Of a DNA stretch of 64,000 bases, positions 44,829 to 56,962 are shown piece by piece. The position numbers were made by a program, and so were the translations under genes. Positions within the stretch are counted from its first letter, which is position 1. Every line of letters starts with the position of its first letter. Below the pieces are notes generated by a model, which saw only the letters and a program-made list of their open reading frames with translations, did not search any database and was not told the origin of the DNA. The DNA comes from Bullera alba (lineage: Eukaryota; Basidiomycota; Tremellomycetes; Tremellales; Bulleraceae). The stretch spans positions 2,728,001 through 2,792,000 of the forward strand of contig BCIX01000002.1 of assembly GCA_001600095.1 (NCBI GenBank). The letters are read 5' to 3'.

Positions 44829-47800
44829 TCACGCCCTCGACCACGCTCCTCCGCAGGAACACCCCCCCTTCCGATCCACGACCCAGCGCATCCACGGGTC
44901 TTCCCCCGCTTGCCCAATTGCCCCAAGTCCTCGGGACGACGCCCCGAATCCCCCCGAGGCGAGATTCACCCCTGTCCTGGCGTGACACCGGCCGCACGCT
45001 GCCCGAGGGGTGGTGAGCCGGACAAAGGTGATACAATCAAACACCTGCGTCTCCGGCTCCGCTAGGAACAGTGTCGACGGATTCGGGATCGATTCCAGCG
45101 CAGCTTTGACAGGCTGGAGGTTTGGGTCGAGCGATAGCAATGCCTTCGTTTGTTCCGTCGGCTCCTCTTCCGCCCCCGGCTGGCCTGGGACATATCAGCA
45201 ATATCCCAGGATGGGGAGGGGTCAAACTGACCGTCGAGCGCCTCGAGGGCTTTACCCCATAACTCCAACCCCAGCCCATGGGTCATTTCCAACCCCCTCA
45301 CCCTCTCCTTTGCCATGATCGTCACCCTCACATCCCTCTCCCCAGCACCCATGATACCGGAATTCGTCGCAATTGGCCGATTCAACGCCAGGACAAACCC
45401 CGTGAAGGCTTTGATCTGGCGCAAGGTCTTGATCACCAACCGGCGCAATCTCGGTACGAGGAGGTATACCACCCTAACACAGTCTATTCCGTCAGCTTAC
45501 CCACAACTCTGGGGACTTACCCGTGGAATCGCGCCGGCCCTCGCTCCACTCCAACTTGCCTCTCTCGACGATAAACTCCCGCATCGCCGCCGCCAACGTG
45601 GTGTACACCCACTCCGTGACGTCCAGCAGGGGCCACACTGACCCGAGCTCGAATGACAATTTGTCATCAACCACCTTGGCGCAATTGGTGAAGAGCTGGC
45701 TCGCATCGTGCATCTTCAGCAGTTCCGACGCGACCTCTCGCTTGGCCACCTCGGTGCTGAACAGGGCGTCAGCCTGACAATGCGTCGACGGCAGAGAGGC
45801 TCGGCACGACTCACCTGAGAGAGACAATTTGCAACTTTAGCACCTCCCTAAGGTCATCCAGATTTGGTTCCTGCTCCAACCTGCTCCATGCCCCTTGAAG
45901 TATGTTATCGATCAAACCTGAGCCCTGTGATCAGCCAACAATCCAGTCAAACCAGCGACTACCCCGTCAAACCCAACGACGACCTACCAGTCTTCTCGGC
46001 CTGCGAGACCGCGCTGATCGCTGCTCTCAGCACGTCGGACCAATTCTCTCCGTTTCTCATGGCTGAAACAATGGACGTCGCTGCTTTCTCCGCCAAGGAG
46101 ACTTTGCCCTCGTCTCCTACTGCGTGTCAGTCGACTTGTCATACTGTGGATAGTGGCTCTGACGCACCTTTGCTCTCTGGCGCAACGACCAATGTGACCC
46201 CGTCCTCATGTTGCACCCCGTACAGCCCCAGATTTCCCTTGGACGCAGAGACACTCGGGATCAACTGCACATCGACGTCCCAATCCCCCATTGAGACCGA
46301 TGTGCCGATTCGAGCCGCCCATCCATCCTCGTCTTTGACGTCTTGCTCGGGGGATCCCGCCGCCATATCGAGATGGACCAGGACAACTCCTTTCGGGGTC
46401 GAGAGCAGCGCTGCAGCGATGTTCGGATTCGGATGATTTGGTAATGCCGTCAAAGCCATGATCGCCGTTTGGTCCGGGCTGGCAGTACTGCTCATCGGTC
46501 GCGGAAGAGCAAACTAGATCGAGTCAGCCATCGGTATCTTGAGAGTTGCTGCGAGCACGGTACTCACCCAGTCGTACATCTTTGGCCCGTCGCTCTGCCC
46601 CGAGATCTCTCCAAAGGCCGTAGCGATCTCCACCTCCCTTCGCTCAAATCCAAACGACTCCAGCCGTGACACAGTGGCGTTATCACTGGCTAAAACCGGA
46701 GTCAGCATGCTCAAATGTCAACTCTTGATACGACAGTGCTCACTCTCTCTGGTGCACACCACAGCGGCGATACCCTCGCTCGAGGCTGGTTTCGAGTCGT
46801 CTGGGAATGCCTTGCTCCGCAACGTATCGGTCAGGGGCACGAAGACGACTGATTTGACGTGGACGTTCGATACAGGGTCTCTAGGGGGACTCTTCAAGGG
46901 CGACTTTGGCATTGGGGTGACTTGCAAATCTAGGCAATCAGGTCAGTATGCCGTGAACCCCGCTACCGTCCATTACTCACACCACATTCCTCTCGAGTCG
47001 ATCCCGGCCAATGCTCTGATCACTCTAACGTCTCCATTCCGCTCCGTGGCAATCCAGACTGCCTTGTCGCCTTGCGTCCTGCCCATCCAGCCATTTGACA
47101 CGGCATAACCCGTGTTGATTGGCGGTATCAGTCCATCTCCTATCCTCGCATGCCACTTTGCATGCAGTGGACACCTCGTCACGTTCATCTGCCATTCCAT
47201 GGGAATTGCCGAGACGTCGATCCCCTGGGTAGGCAGGCCGATGGGTACTGGACCCGGCACCTGATGTGGATGAATCAACAAAATCGACGTGGACGTGAGG
47301 ACCAAGAGAGCAGGTCCCGTCGTAGGGTCGTAGCTCGGTGGTCGGGTCGGCCCTGTAGAAGAGCGGAGTTTGCTTGGTGATTGTGGTTCGGGCGGAAAGA
47401 GGTATTGCAGAGCGAGGGGTGCGGACGGGAGTGAGAGACTGGAATTCGGCGTCACAGTCCCAGAGGTCGAATGTGGGGATAAGATCGACGAAGGGTATAT
47501 CGCAAGTGTGCCGCCAGAGTCTGTTTCCATCCCAAGGACATTGCCAACAGCGGGATGGTAGACCGTTATCCAGAGACCGTCTGGGCTTATCGCCACATCC
47601 CGCCCGGGCGGCAGCACCGCGGGTAGGGGCAACACCCTAGGAGGGGCAGAGTGCAGGATCGGAGAGACCAGCAGTCCGCTCGTCCGTCCAGGTGCAGAGT
47701 AGATCATCAAGTCGGACTTTGGGTGGAATGCCATTCGACAGCTGCCAGCTGGGTCAGCTGAACAGTCTTCAACTCCGATAATGTATAGGCAGTCGTTTGC

Positions 47801-47908
47801 TCACCATTGGCTCGACGCTCTGGACTCTGCTGCCAGCCTGCGCATGCGCCTCAAGCCGGCCTTGGAGGTCTCGCCCCTCGTCTCCGCCATATCCACGTCT
47901 GTGGTCAT
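44829..47908 (-). CDS. MED16: Mediator complex subunit 16 (Sin4-like)
   Basis: Ten exons (47908-47805, 47741-46981, 46929-46744, 46689-46568, 46513-46168, 46116-45988, 45917-45815, 45756-45521, 45483-45232, 45184-44829) give 864 residues. The first half reads as beta-propeller-like strands (SCRMAFHPKSDLMIYSAP; GRDVAISPDGLWITVYHP; DKAVWIATERNGDVRVI). The second half is helical (WSDVLRAAISAVSQAEK; LFTNCAKVVDDKLSF). The C-terminus has the MED16 cysteine module CGRCHART, a tryptophan pair, and GGCSCGGAWSRA. MED16 is a tail subunit that relays activator signals to RNA polymerase II. Exons 8 and 9 required acceptors directly after CTGAC branch sites to keep frame. It is divergent from CKS1. The name rests mainly on the propeller plus Cys-rich tail. 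Confidence 0.75.
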
Positions 47909-48367
47909 GCTAGCGATGGTGATAGCTCAAGAGTCGACACATAAGGCAGAGAAGTACTCTAAGTAGTCAGGCAACTGACGGACACAAGTTGGACACAAGA
48001 CGGACAAGCTGCAACTCGGGTACTCCAGCCCACGTGGTTGACCTTAACCCGCCCCCCCTCTGATGTACGCTGGGCGGTGATGTCCGCCCCTCGTCGCGAT
48101 CTCCCAACTCGAGCAGAGAGCGACGCGTCCTTGACTCCTTCCCGTGCGTCTGAATCACAATTTTCAATCTTCACATACCGGTCTATAGCAACCACCATCC
48201 ATCACATCAGACGTTCCGAGGCACACAGCAGTTCGAGGGGGATCATCAGACACGTATATCGACCCAGTAGACGGCACAGTATAGATCTCGCCAGGCAAGA
48301 CCACGACGAGTAAACCCGCTCACACGCAAATCTCGAACTAGTGACCAGCACTGGAGACCAGGAAGCG
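47909..48367. promoter_or_regulatory. Divergent promoter region MED16/CKS1
   Basis: About 460 bp shared by two divergent genes. No additional gene or repeat is seen. Confidence 0.35.
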
Positions 48368-48956
48368 ATGCCCGCAAAGCCAGCCAGCACGCTCGAGGAG
48401 CTATCAGAGAGGTGGGCGATTCGAACCATGGGCCACCGCCTCTGCTGTATGGAGGTGATGCTGACGATCCTCGTTAGGATTATATACTCGGATCGATGTG
48501 AGCGACAGCCGACGACCTGGAGTACACATACTGATAAACCCAGACTCTGACGATAGGTTCGAGTATCGACATGTCATCCTGCCGAAACAGATGTTGAAGC
48601 TGATTCCAAAGTCGTGAGTCCCCAGTCGATGCCGACATCTTCGGCTGTAAAGACGGTCAGAGCTAATCAATGCCCGGCATGTCAGATACTTCTCCCAAGA
48701 TGATTCTGGGCTATTACGCATATTAGAAGAGAACGAGTGGAGAGGAATAGGAATCACCCAATCGCTAGGATGGGAGCATTTTGAGGTTCACGGTGAGTGC
48801 CAGTTGCTCCAGGCCACTGGATTTCTCGACCAGGCTGATACAGACATTCGTTATAGCCCCCGAACCTCATATTCGTGAGTCCAAGCAGCATCCAGGCGGT
48901 GCACGCGCGCTGACCCGTATAGTCCTGTTCCGACGACAGCTGCCGAAGAAGTAGAC
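48368..48956 (+). CDS. CKS1: Cyclin-dependent kinase regulatory subunit Cks1/Suc1
   Basis: Six exons (48368-48411, 48478-48497, 48544-48613, 48686-48792, 48857-48874, 48925-48956) give 96 residues, so no open frame of normal size reveals it. The spliced protein contains the family signatures [70 protein letters not shown] and RRQLPKK. It holds the anion-binding residues and the HxPEPH hinge motif of Cks proteins as HAPEPH. Cks1 binds CDK1 and docks phosphorylated substrates, driving multisite phosphorylation. It is shorter than yeast Cks1, without its poly-Gln tail. Exons of 20 and 18 nt are unusually small. Confidence 0.96.
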
Positions 48957-49504
48957 GATCTAGGGCCATGACCCATCGGGCCATATGGTGCCAAGGCAGG
49001 ATTGAGGAATGCGTGGCTACGAGGCGGACGGTGTCGAGATTGTTCGCAGCGGAGACAGATGTGCGGAGATTGCGAAGAGGGAGACAGAATAGAACAGTTC
49101 AGCTACGGTCGACTCGTTTGCAAATAGGACTATATATTTCCGGGCTTTTCACTAGACAAATGTATCGAGTACCGGTCGCCGAGGGCCAGGGGCCATTGGC
49201 CGTGCACCATGACAGGAGCTCCTCCTGGCATGATTCTACACTGATGTTACTGATGTTCTCCACTAAGCGGACAGAGTTATCACGACGGCCGGTGAGGCAT
49301 GGATCCGAGAATGATACAGGAAGTTTGGCCGACATGAGACGAGGTCAGTAATTCTGGTCAGGCAGACCAGTTGAAAGCACCTTATCCCCAGATCAACAAT
49401 TGCTCAGGACGCCACACTCTCCGGAAGGACAATCATGCATTCGATCCCAGGTCGACTATATGTGAACCGATAACCGGCCCGGGGCCAAAGTACACGAGAG
49501 ACGC
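48957..49504. other. Convergent region between CKS1 and RPP2
   Basis: About 550 bp between two convergent stops. Only 3' UTR sequence is expected; no gene recognised. Confidence 0.3.
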
Positions 49505-50065
49505 TTAGTCGAACAGACCGAAGCCCTACGATACAGTCAGCACACTGCCTCCGGTACACTGCACCGTAGACACTCACCATGTCGTCGTCGGACTCCTCCT
49601 TCTCGGCAGCCTTCTCCTCCTCCTTGGCGGCCTCTGGGGCAGCGGCACCGCCAGCGGCGGCACCGGAAGAAGCGGCGGCAGCACCACCACCACCACCACC
49701 GGATGGGACGGAGGCGAGCTTGGCGGAACCCTCAGCGATGAGCTAGAGGGGGTGTAAGCTGATGTGTAATAATTGTTTCAAGGGATTGGGTGTCGAGCTC
49801 CTGAACAGCGATTCTAGACGTCCGGACGAAGCTCCGGGAAGAAGACCAGTCCCTCCACCTCATAGCGCTGGCCAGACTCCCCACACCCGCTCCCTCCTTG
49901 ACTCACCTCGTTGATGTCCTTGCCCTCGAGCTCGGAGATGAGCTTGGTGAGCTTCTCCTCCTCGGCGTCAATGCCGACGGTGCTCAGGAGCTCCTTGATG
50001 TCGGAGGCCGAGGGGGAGGCGTTTCCACCGGTCTGGAGGAGGAGGTAGGCGGCTAAGTGCTTCAT
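49505..50065 (-). CDS. RPP2: 60S acidic ribosomal stalk protein P2
   Basis: Three exons (50065-49907, 49742-49578, 49525-49505) give 114 residues. The N-terminal dimerisation domain [20 protein letters not shown] is followed by [20 protein letters not shown], a Gly/Ala hinge, and the acidic tail ending EESDDDMGFGLFD, the universal P-protein motif that binds elongation factors at the stalk. The last 7 codons (GFGLFD and stop) form their own exon. [10 protein letters not shown] is the P2 rather than P1 start. Confidence 0.97.
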
Positions 50066-50794
50066 CTGAGGGGTCGAAGGTGGTTTTGGTAAAATTTGGC
50101 AAAATTTCGATAAAGTGATGGATCCGACGGTGAACGAATTCCAACGGGTGGTGTAGTTGAGTTGTGGTGCAGTGTAGAGCGAGAATGACCAGGGAAGAGA
50201 GACAACGATCAGCTATCCGTCCTTCGCGAAACTCAATCCCGGCTGATCACTGACTGTTGAGGTTTTGTTTTTGGCGACGTAAACCGATTTAAGCTCGTGG
50301 AGCAGGAATACGCTTGTAGCCTGAGTGTCTGTGGTCAGTGGTCTACTCTCAAAAGGAGGAATGATGACGGGTCTGCTCACCTGGTCGGATGGGATGAAGA
50401 GGCAAGAGTGGAAGCGATGACTGAAGATCAGTGAGCAGCCACGGCGGATGGGACGGCGAAGGGAGTGCGTGCAGGCTGGGCAGGCAGAGGCCAGGCAGCA
50501 GGAGGGGACCGCCACGAATGTGGCACCGCCAGAGCTTAACGCCGAAGGGGGGCTCATCATCGGCGTTAAGGTCGCGCAGGCCTTATTTGCGGTCTAGGTC
50601 TGGGAGATCTGTCTGGCGCCTAGAAATGGAACAAGCGAGCTCGTTAGGCATCCCAGATTACACCCCTTATGCAAGGCGTGGGACCGGCGTGAATTTCACG
50701 TGAAGCACAGGCTGACCTCCACTCTAGTCGACCACTCCCTCCAGCTGATACTCTACATGCCACAAGCTACACCCCCACTACCCGGCATGGCGGG
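50066..50794. promoter_or_regulatory. Divergent intergenic region upstream of RPP2
   Basis: About 730 bp between RPP2 and the plus-strand gene at 50795. Contains the perfect inverted repeat at 50535-50570 listed separately. Short ATG frames before 50795 end quickly. Confidence 0.4.
50535..50570. repeat. Perfect 11-bp inverted repeat, 14-nt spacer
   Basis: cttaacgccga (50535-50545) and its exact reverse complement tcggcgttaag (50560-50570) flank a G-rich 14-nt spacer. It lies about 470 bp upstream of RPP2 and 225 bp upstream of the divergent gene. It could be a dimeric transcription-factor site or a hairpin. Confidence 0.85.
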
Positions 50795-52540
50795 ATGGAA
50801 ACGTCCCAGACGCCACAGAGGCTGAGGCTGCTGGAGAAGGGATGGCGAGAACGACGAAGGGTCGCGCTCGTGCAGGGGCTGGGGGTAGAGCCATTGGGTA
50901 ATGGAGCTCAAGACGACTTCGAGCCACTCCGACCTTCCCGAGGGATCAACGGTGTCGATTCTGGACAACACAGGTTTGTCGCCTCAGGAGCAGCGACCAA
51001 GTCACCGAAAGTGATGATGACGCCAGGCGCGATCTACGACCCGGGCTCGTTTCCCCACAGGCCGAAACGAATTGCCAGCGTCAGCTTTGCCGTCCCCGAC
51101 GCCACCAAGAGGAACGGTGGAGCTCGAATTGGAAGCATTGGTGATGGTCGCGACCGCACGGCTGTCAAAGGCACTAGTACGAACGGGCGAGAAGGTCAAG
51201 CTGGTGGTCCTGCTGCACTTCCAACTCCACCTCCATCACCGACTGCCTCGCCACAACCGGACTCTGAAGCTCCCCAAGGAGTGACCTCGACCCTGAAGAC
51301 CAACGATCGCCCTTCACCTATTCCAAAGGTCAGCAGCGCTCGGGGGTCCATCAAACCCGTCAAAACGCCGCCGGACACTCGTCGATCCGCCCAGGTATCG
51401 GAGACTGAGGGCAGTACCAAACAGTCCGATTGCCCAGCGCACCTTTGTCACCCTCGTTCAGCAATACCCCCCTCGACAAATACCCCTCGTGCCATAGTCT
51501 CCCATCCCCTTCCCCCATCCCGCCCCATCGCCATCACATCCACCTCGAGCACTACTATTCAAATACCAACTTCCCCCCACTTCGAGATGGTGCTCAGGAC
51601 GGATGATCAGATGATCAGAATCAGGCGAGGGGGGTCGCAAGTGGATATATCGCCTCGGACGGGTAGGGTGAAGGATGACGGAGAAGACGGAAGAGGTGAT
51701 GAGCGGAAAGGGCAAAGGGGCAAGGGCGGCACTTGCACCTTGCGCCTCTCGGAGGCAAGGAAGTGGTCGGCGCAGGATAGACAACGCTGGATCAGCCTGT
51801 ACGACCTAGTGGAGGGGTACAAGCGGGTAGTCCCAAGGGTGAGTGCGGTCATTTCGGTCATGTCACGGGCGACTCCTCTTCACGTCGGATCGCATCGGGT
51901 ACGTTGGGTCGCAGCGTTGGGCATAGCGCCGATGTCTGTCTTTGGGTACCAAATAGCCTACTGCACCTCTCCCTAAAACTCCCTGCGCTCATCACCATTC
52001 CTACCCGAGGCAGACTGCTCAGTCTGAACTAGCGCTGACGCCCTCCAGGTCAAGCTGTGGCACAGATTGGGCCGATTGACAATCACCTGTTCCACCCCAC
52101 CCGACATCATACTGGCTTACACCGACACTGCTCAAGATATCGAAAAAACCTCCTCCACCTCCCAAATGGACTCTTCTGCGATCTCACGTGCATCGAGTAC
52201 TGGTACCGTTCGCATCGCCTACTCCCGGTGTAGGGCCATATTGCAAATAGACCTCTCGACTCGATTGCCCGCTGTCTCCAAGAGCCCATCCGAGACATTC
52301 CGGTCCAAACGGGTGATAGCGATACGCACGGCCGACACCAGCTCGAGGCATGCTGCGACAGGACCGCCCACCGACAGGGAGCGGAAGGCAACACAGTACG
52401 ATACGTCAGAGAAGGAAGCGGGGAGAGTGCTGGGAGTGCAGACCTCGACGTGGTCTTCAGCGGAGAGGGAAGCGCTAAGGAGGTTATGGTGCCTCCGCCA
52501 CGAGTGGGAGAGGTATACCGAGGGTGAAACGAGAGGATAG
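50795..52540 (+). CDS. Hypothetical protein, 511 residues
   Basis: Two exons (50795-51838, 52049-52540) with a 210-nt intron, phase 0, strong GTGAGT donor and CTGAC branch. The N-terminal 250 residues are disordered, rich in Ser, Pro, Thr and Arg. A structured-looking region begins near residue 255 with beta-like strands (HFEMVLRTDDQMIRIRRGGS), then WSAQDRQRWISLYDLVEGYK, VKLWHRLGRLTITCSTPPDI, ILAYTDT and TVRIAYSRCRAILQIDL. It ends in a charged helix (EREALRRLWCLRHEWERYTE). No family is recognised; alternating strands around a helix could be a polo-box-like or PH-like fold, which is speculation. No signal peptide or membrane segment. Confidence 0.7.
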
Positions 52541-52854
52541 ATGCTTTCGACGATTTTATGACCCGGACGATTTAACGATTAACGATTCTCGCTTTGCGAC
52601 AGAGCGAGCTTGGCAAGGGCATAGGCCTGGACGACACTGTATCCCTAGTAATGTACCGAGCTTGAAGCCTGTGGATGCATGTACATCACGATGTCAGTCG
52701 CCATTGACACCACCACCACCACCATCGATCAGACGAAAAAAGTGCCACACTCGTAATTTCGAGATTTCACCCTTTGCCTTGCTCTCCATCCAAGTGACCT
52801 ATCTCCTTCGACCTACTATACTCTCTTCACCTCACCTATACACTCGTTACCACG
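52541..52854. other. Intergenic region upstream of uS5m gene
   Basis: About 310 bp. A caccaccaccaccacc run at about 52707-52723 precedes the start. No gene seen. Confidence 0.3.
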
Positions 52855-54202
52855 ATGTCTGTCGCCCGGCCAGCTGTGGCGCTCCGACGTGGGCTGACGC
52901 AACGGATTCTCGGGGCTCGATTCGCAACGACCGACAGCACCCCCATCGCAGGACCATCCGCCCCCTCGCCGCCCAAGAACCAGAACCAGGGAAAGCACTA
53001 CGACCCTACTCTCACCCACAACGTGCTTCCATACCATGTGATCCCCCGGCCGCAAAAGTACACCTCGCCATTCGAGTATCAACCTCTGCACAAGTCGATC
53101 AACCACCCCCGTCCGGTCTTTGTCCGCCCGACCAACCCGGCCGACATCCCAGAATACGAGGGAGAGAATAGGAAGGAGAAGCGGGAGTTGGCGCTGGCGG
53201 CAGTGACGGGTCTAGAGCCCGCAGAATTGAGAAAGATCAGGCGAACGACCATCGCCCTGAAGAGGGTGTGTAGAATGTCGAAAAAGGGCAAACAGTGAGT
53301 GATAGGTGGTCGGGTGTGTGCAGGCCGGCTAGAGCTGCTGTATGTGCTACACATAGAGTCGCCCTATTGGGCAATGGACGGAACACTTCGGACTACACTC
53401 ACACCCCGCAGATACTCCTGGCTCGCATACGTCCTCGTCGGCATGCCCGACAAGGGAATGGTCGGATTCGGCAGGGGAAGGAGCAACGACAGCACCGTAA
53501 AGGCCATTGACGATGCGTTCTTCGAGGGTGAGTCGGGCGATCGATGGTACTTTGTGGCACTTGCTGACGGTTCGTTCTTTCCCACCTCACCACTCTTCGA
53601 TCTCGTCAATACCACAAATCGGCAACATCCCTTGACCCCTTCGACCATTTCTTCACCGAACGACCCACTCTCCCCACTCTAGCCTGCGTCGAGATGGACT
53701 ATGTGAACCGATACGAGGACCGAACGCTCTGGGGCCAAGGCGCCGAGTTGAGGACAAAGTTCGTTCGGACCCAGGTCGATCTCAGGGCCCGGCCTCCTGG
53801 TGAGTCATTGCCCTTTCCTCCCATCACCCCAACTCCGCGCACTTCCAACTCGCCCTTCAGGAGTCCTGCTCACCGTTCATAGGATTCGGACTCCAGGTCC
53901 CACCTCCGATCCACCGAGTGCTCTCCGCCTGCGGGGTGCGAGACGCCTCTGCCAGCATCAACGGGTCTATGAACGCCGTCATGGTCACCAAAGCCGTCAT
54001 CCAGGTCCTCCACGGCGGAGTGAGTCCGCATCAAGAGCCTAAGCGTCATTGTGCTAATGGCTTTTAGGGCAACCCCCCTGGTTTCGGAGGCGGTAGATTC
54101 GGCAGTGGAAAGAGAAAGAACAAGGGTCATGGGATGCGAAGCAAGGAGGACATTGAGAGGCAGAGGGGGAGGTACGGTGTGGATATCGGACTGAGGGTGT
54201 AG
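52855..54202 (+). CDS. MRPS5: Mitochondrial small-subunit ribosomal protein uS5m
   Basis: Five exons (52855-53294, 53412-53527, 53683-53799, 53883-54019, 54068-54202) give 314 residues. The start [20 protein letters not shown] is a mitochondrial targeting sequence. The S5 double-stranded RNA-binding domain has [20 protein letters not shown], then [20 protein letters not shown]. The C-terminal S5 domain has [20 protein letters not shown] and [10 protein letters not shown]. The protein belongs to the decoding region of the mitoribosome small subunit. The fungal extension before the S5 domain ([18 protein letters not shown]) is typical. Confidence 0.92.
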
Positions 54203-54878
54203 AGCTCGACCCATGCACTATGGATATAGTGTGAGAGTGCGAGTCAGGCAACTTGAAGGAGAACTCCGGGTGACAGAGGTCGCAACCTTCGACGAATCAG
54301 ATTGAAGCTACGTCGAGTCTAGCTACTCGTAGCTCACACGAGGCTGTAATGGCGGAATGGCGGAAACTGCACGATCGACACCGAGGAACCACATGACGAA
54401 GCAGAGAGATAGACGCAATGAGGCCAGAGCAACAGAAAGTTGAGAAGACCAAGATAGAAAGGGTCACGCGACTAAAGACAGGATCAACAAACGGCGAAGA
54501 CTATCAAGATAGAACTCAACGGCAGTCTACAGACAGGTCACAGGAGGTTCAGTTCAAAAGCGCGCCAACCAAACTACTGGAAGCAGCTCAGCCACTGATG
54601 ATTTCGAACCTATAGCAGGCAGACATCCGAGGTCTGTTGCCCGTCAGCTCGCGCTACGAGCCATGCCGAGCACATCTGACCCCCCACATCTCATTGATCC
54701 GGCACCTAGGCCGGAGCTCAACGACAGCGTCATTTCATTGCGAATGAAGGGTGTTGATATCGAGCGAACAGGCGATTCATTGCACTATTGATACAGTATT
54801 AAGTAGCCACCTCCTTCTCTCGCATCGACTCCAGCCACATCTCATAGCTCTCGTCAGTCCAGCTCTGCCGGCTCTGCG
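54203..54878. other. Convergent intergenic region
   Basis: About 680 bp between convergent uS5m and transporter genes. Relatively AT-richer than its flanks at 54400-54620. Nothing recognised. Confidence 0.3.
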
Positions 54879-56962
54879 CTAGACATTCTCGACCTGCTGT
54901 TCGGATCGCTTGGGCACTGGACCCCTGTCGTCCTGCGATCCCTCTGGCTTGAAGACCTTTGGATCCCGCTGCTCTCGGGTGATGTACCCCGGTGGGACCC
55001 ACCTGTGCGACGTCCAGGGCTTGAGCTCGGGCTGGGAATACATCAAGTCGACGTTTTCGAGCGAGAGACACCTCGTCTCGTATAGGAAGAACCAGACGAG
55101 TAGCCCGGCGGCAAGGTTACAGCCGACAAAGACAAAGCCGAACGAGTAGGAGATTCCGTCATTGGCCAGTGGGGTCAGGAAGGAGATCATGACTGGGGTA
55201 GAGGGTACGATCAGCATTGACGTCAAGTGGACTCTCAATGAGCTTGCTTACAGTTCCCGAGCCAGTTGGCGGCGGTGGCCAGCGAAGCCTGCTTCGATCG
55301 CGTCCTCAGGGGGAACGTCTCGCCAATAACGACCCAGGCCATTGGTCCCCAAGTGCTAAAACCACCATCAGCACGAATCAAACAAGAGGCCTGGGGTGCT
55401 CACCCGGCAAACGAGGCGATGAACATGCACGCCGCGACGATCATCACGATACCAGCAGTCGAGTCGTTGGCGGGATCCATTCCGACACCGACCGAGGCGA
55501 AAATGAGCAACCACACTGCTTGCCATATCGCCCCGAGGAACAGTGGCCATCGTCGGCCAAATTTCTCGACGACGTACAGGCCATAAAAGGTGAGTGCGAC
55601 GTTGACGGCGCCGAGGATGAGCTGGGTCTGGATCGGGTCTTCGATGCCTGCAGACTCGAAGATCGTGGCGCCGTAGTAGACTAGCGAGGATTTAGCACAG
55701 GTTGATAGGGCTCGAGGGAGATTCTACTCACAGAAGTAGTTGACCCCGGTCCACTGTTGGAGGAAATGAATGGCGATACCGAGCAAGGTCCGGTAGAGGA
55801 CTTTTGGGACACCGGCGCTCTTGCTCGAGAAGCACTCGAGCCAGCTTCCCGTCCCGGTCTTGGCCTCCTCTGCCAGGGACTGCATCATCTCCTGCAGGTC
55901 CTCCTCGACCAAGTCATTTGTTGGGTCATCCCTCATCCCCCTCAGTCTCGCCATGGACATCCGGGCCTCGTCCCACTTGTTCCTACTGGCCAGCCATCTC
56001 GGCGACTCGGGCACCAGCATGATTCCAATACCGAGCGGCAGGGAGAATCCAATTCCGAGACCGATCACGATCCGCCAAGAAGCGTCCGAAGTCTGGATGT
56101 TTCGTACCCCATAGTTGATGATATTGGCAATTAGGATACCGATGGTGATCATGAGTTGGTAGGAAGCGACGACGGCCCCTCGGATCTCCTTTGGCGAGCA
56201 TTCGCTCTGGTACATTGGCACTCCGACCGACAGGTTTCCGACTCCCAGTCCGGCGACGAATCGACCCATCATCATGTGCACCCAGGAGTATTGCGCGGTG
56301 ATCTGGATTATGTTTCCGATGATGAAGACGAGCACACCGAACGACATGCTTCGTCGACGACCCCACCAGTCGGCAGTGCTAAAGGTCGTGAGCGATGTTG
56401 CTGCGTAGCATAGCTGCGAGCTACTCACTAGGCACCGGTGAGTGCTCCGATGAGCGTTCCGATACTCATCAACGACACCATGAGGGACTGGATGATGGGC
56501 ACCCAGTCTCTCAGTCCGGTCTCGGGGTTTGTCGTCGTTCCAAATCTGCCAAGAGTCAGTTACCCACATCTCCAACCCGCCCGCACGAGCTTACCGGTCG
56601 ATAAAGTCTCTGAACAAGAGCATGGACGAGATCTGGCCGGTATCTTCATCACCATCAGCATTCAGCACTGGCAGTCAAACACGAGAAAGTCCCCGAGTCC
56701 ATGAAGTCGCAAATTGGGTTTCCCCATGACTCTCCGGTTCTCACAATGGCAAGGAGGTATCACCCGCCTCAACACCCATCGACTGGCGACTCGACTTACC
56801 ATAGCCAAACAAAAACCCGCCTATCGATGTGACTGCACCCAGGAGGATGGCCTCGGCACCGCACTCGGCGCCATTGACGCGGATGGAGCTGAAGTATGGG
56901 GTCAGCGAGGGCAGAATTGCGGAATCCCTAGCCAAATTTACTCACCGTTTACCCAAGCCCAT
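54879..56962 (-). CDS. MFS sugar transporter (hexose transporter type)
   Basis: Eight exons (56962-56946, 56888-56800, 56643-56595, 56545-56429, 56378-55732, 55680-55404, 55355-55252, 55192-54879) give 537 residues; exon 1 is 17 nt. Twelve membrane segments of the major facilitator superfamily are present. Sugar-porter motifs are GGFLFGYDTGQISSM, ADWWGRRRSM (loop 2), RFVAGLGVGN, YQSECSPKEIRGAVVASYQL, VPESPRWL, LQQWTGVNYFFYYG, EKFGRRW and GETFPLRTRSKQASLATAAN. The cytosolic C-terminus contains the PESPRWL-partner motif ETRCLSLENVD. It should import hexoses or related polyols by proton symport or facilitated diffusion; the substrate cannot be read from the sequence. Confidence 0.93.

Noticed and set aside
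48410..48430. gattcgaacc resembling a tRNA T-loop
   Set aside because: No flanking T stem or acceptor pairing; it lies within the first CKS1 intron.
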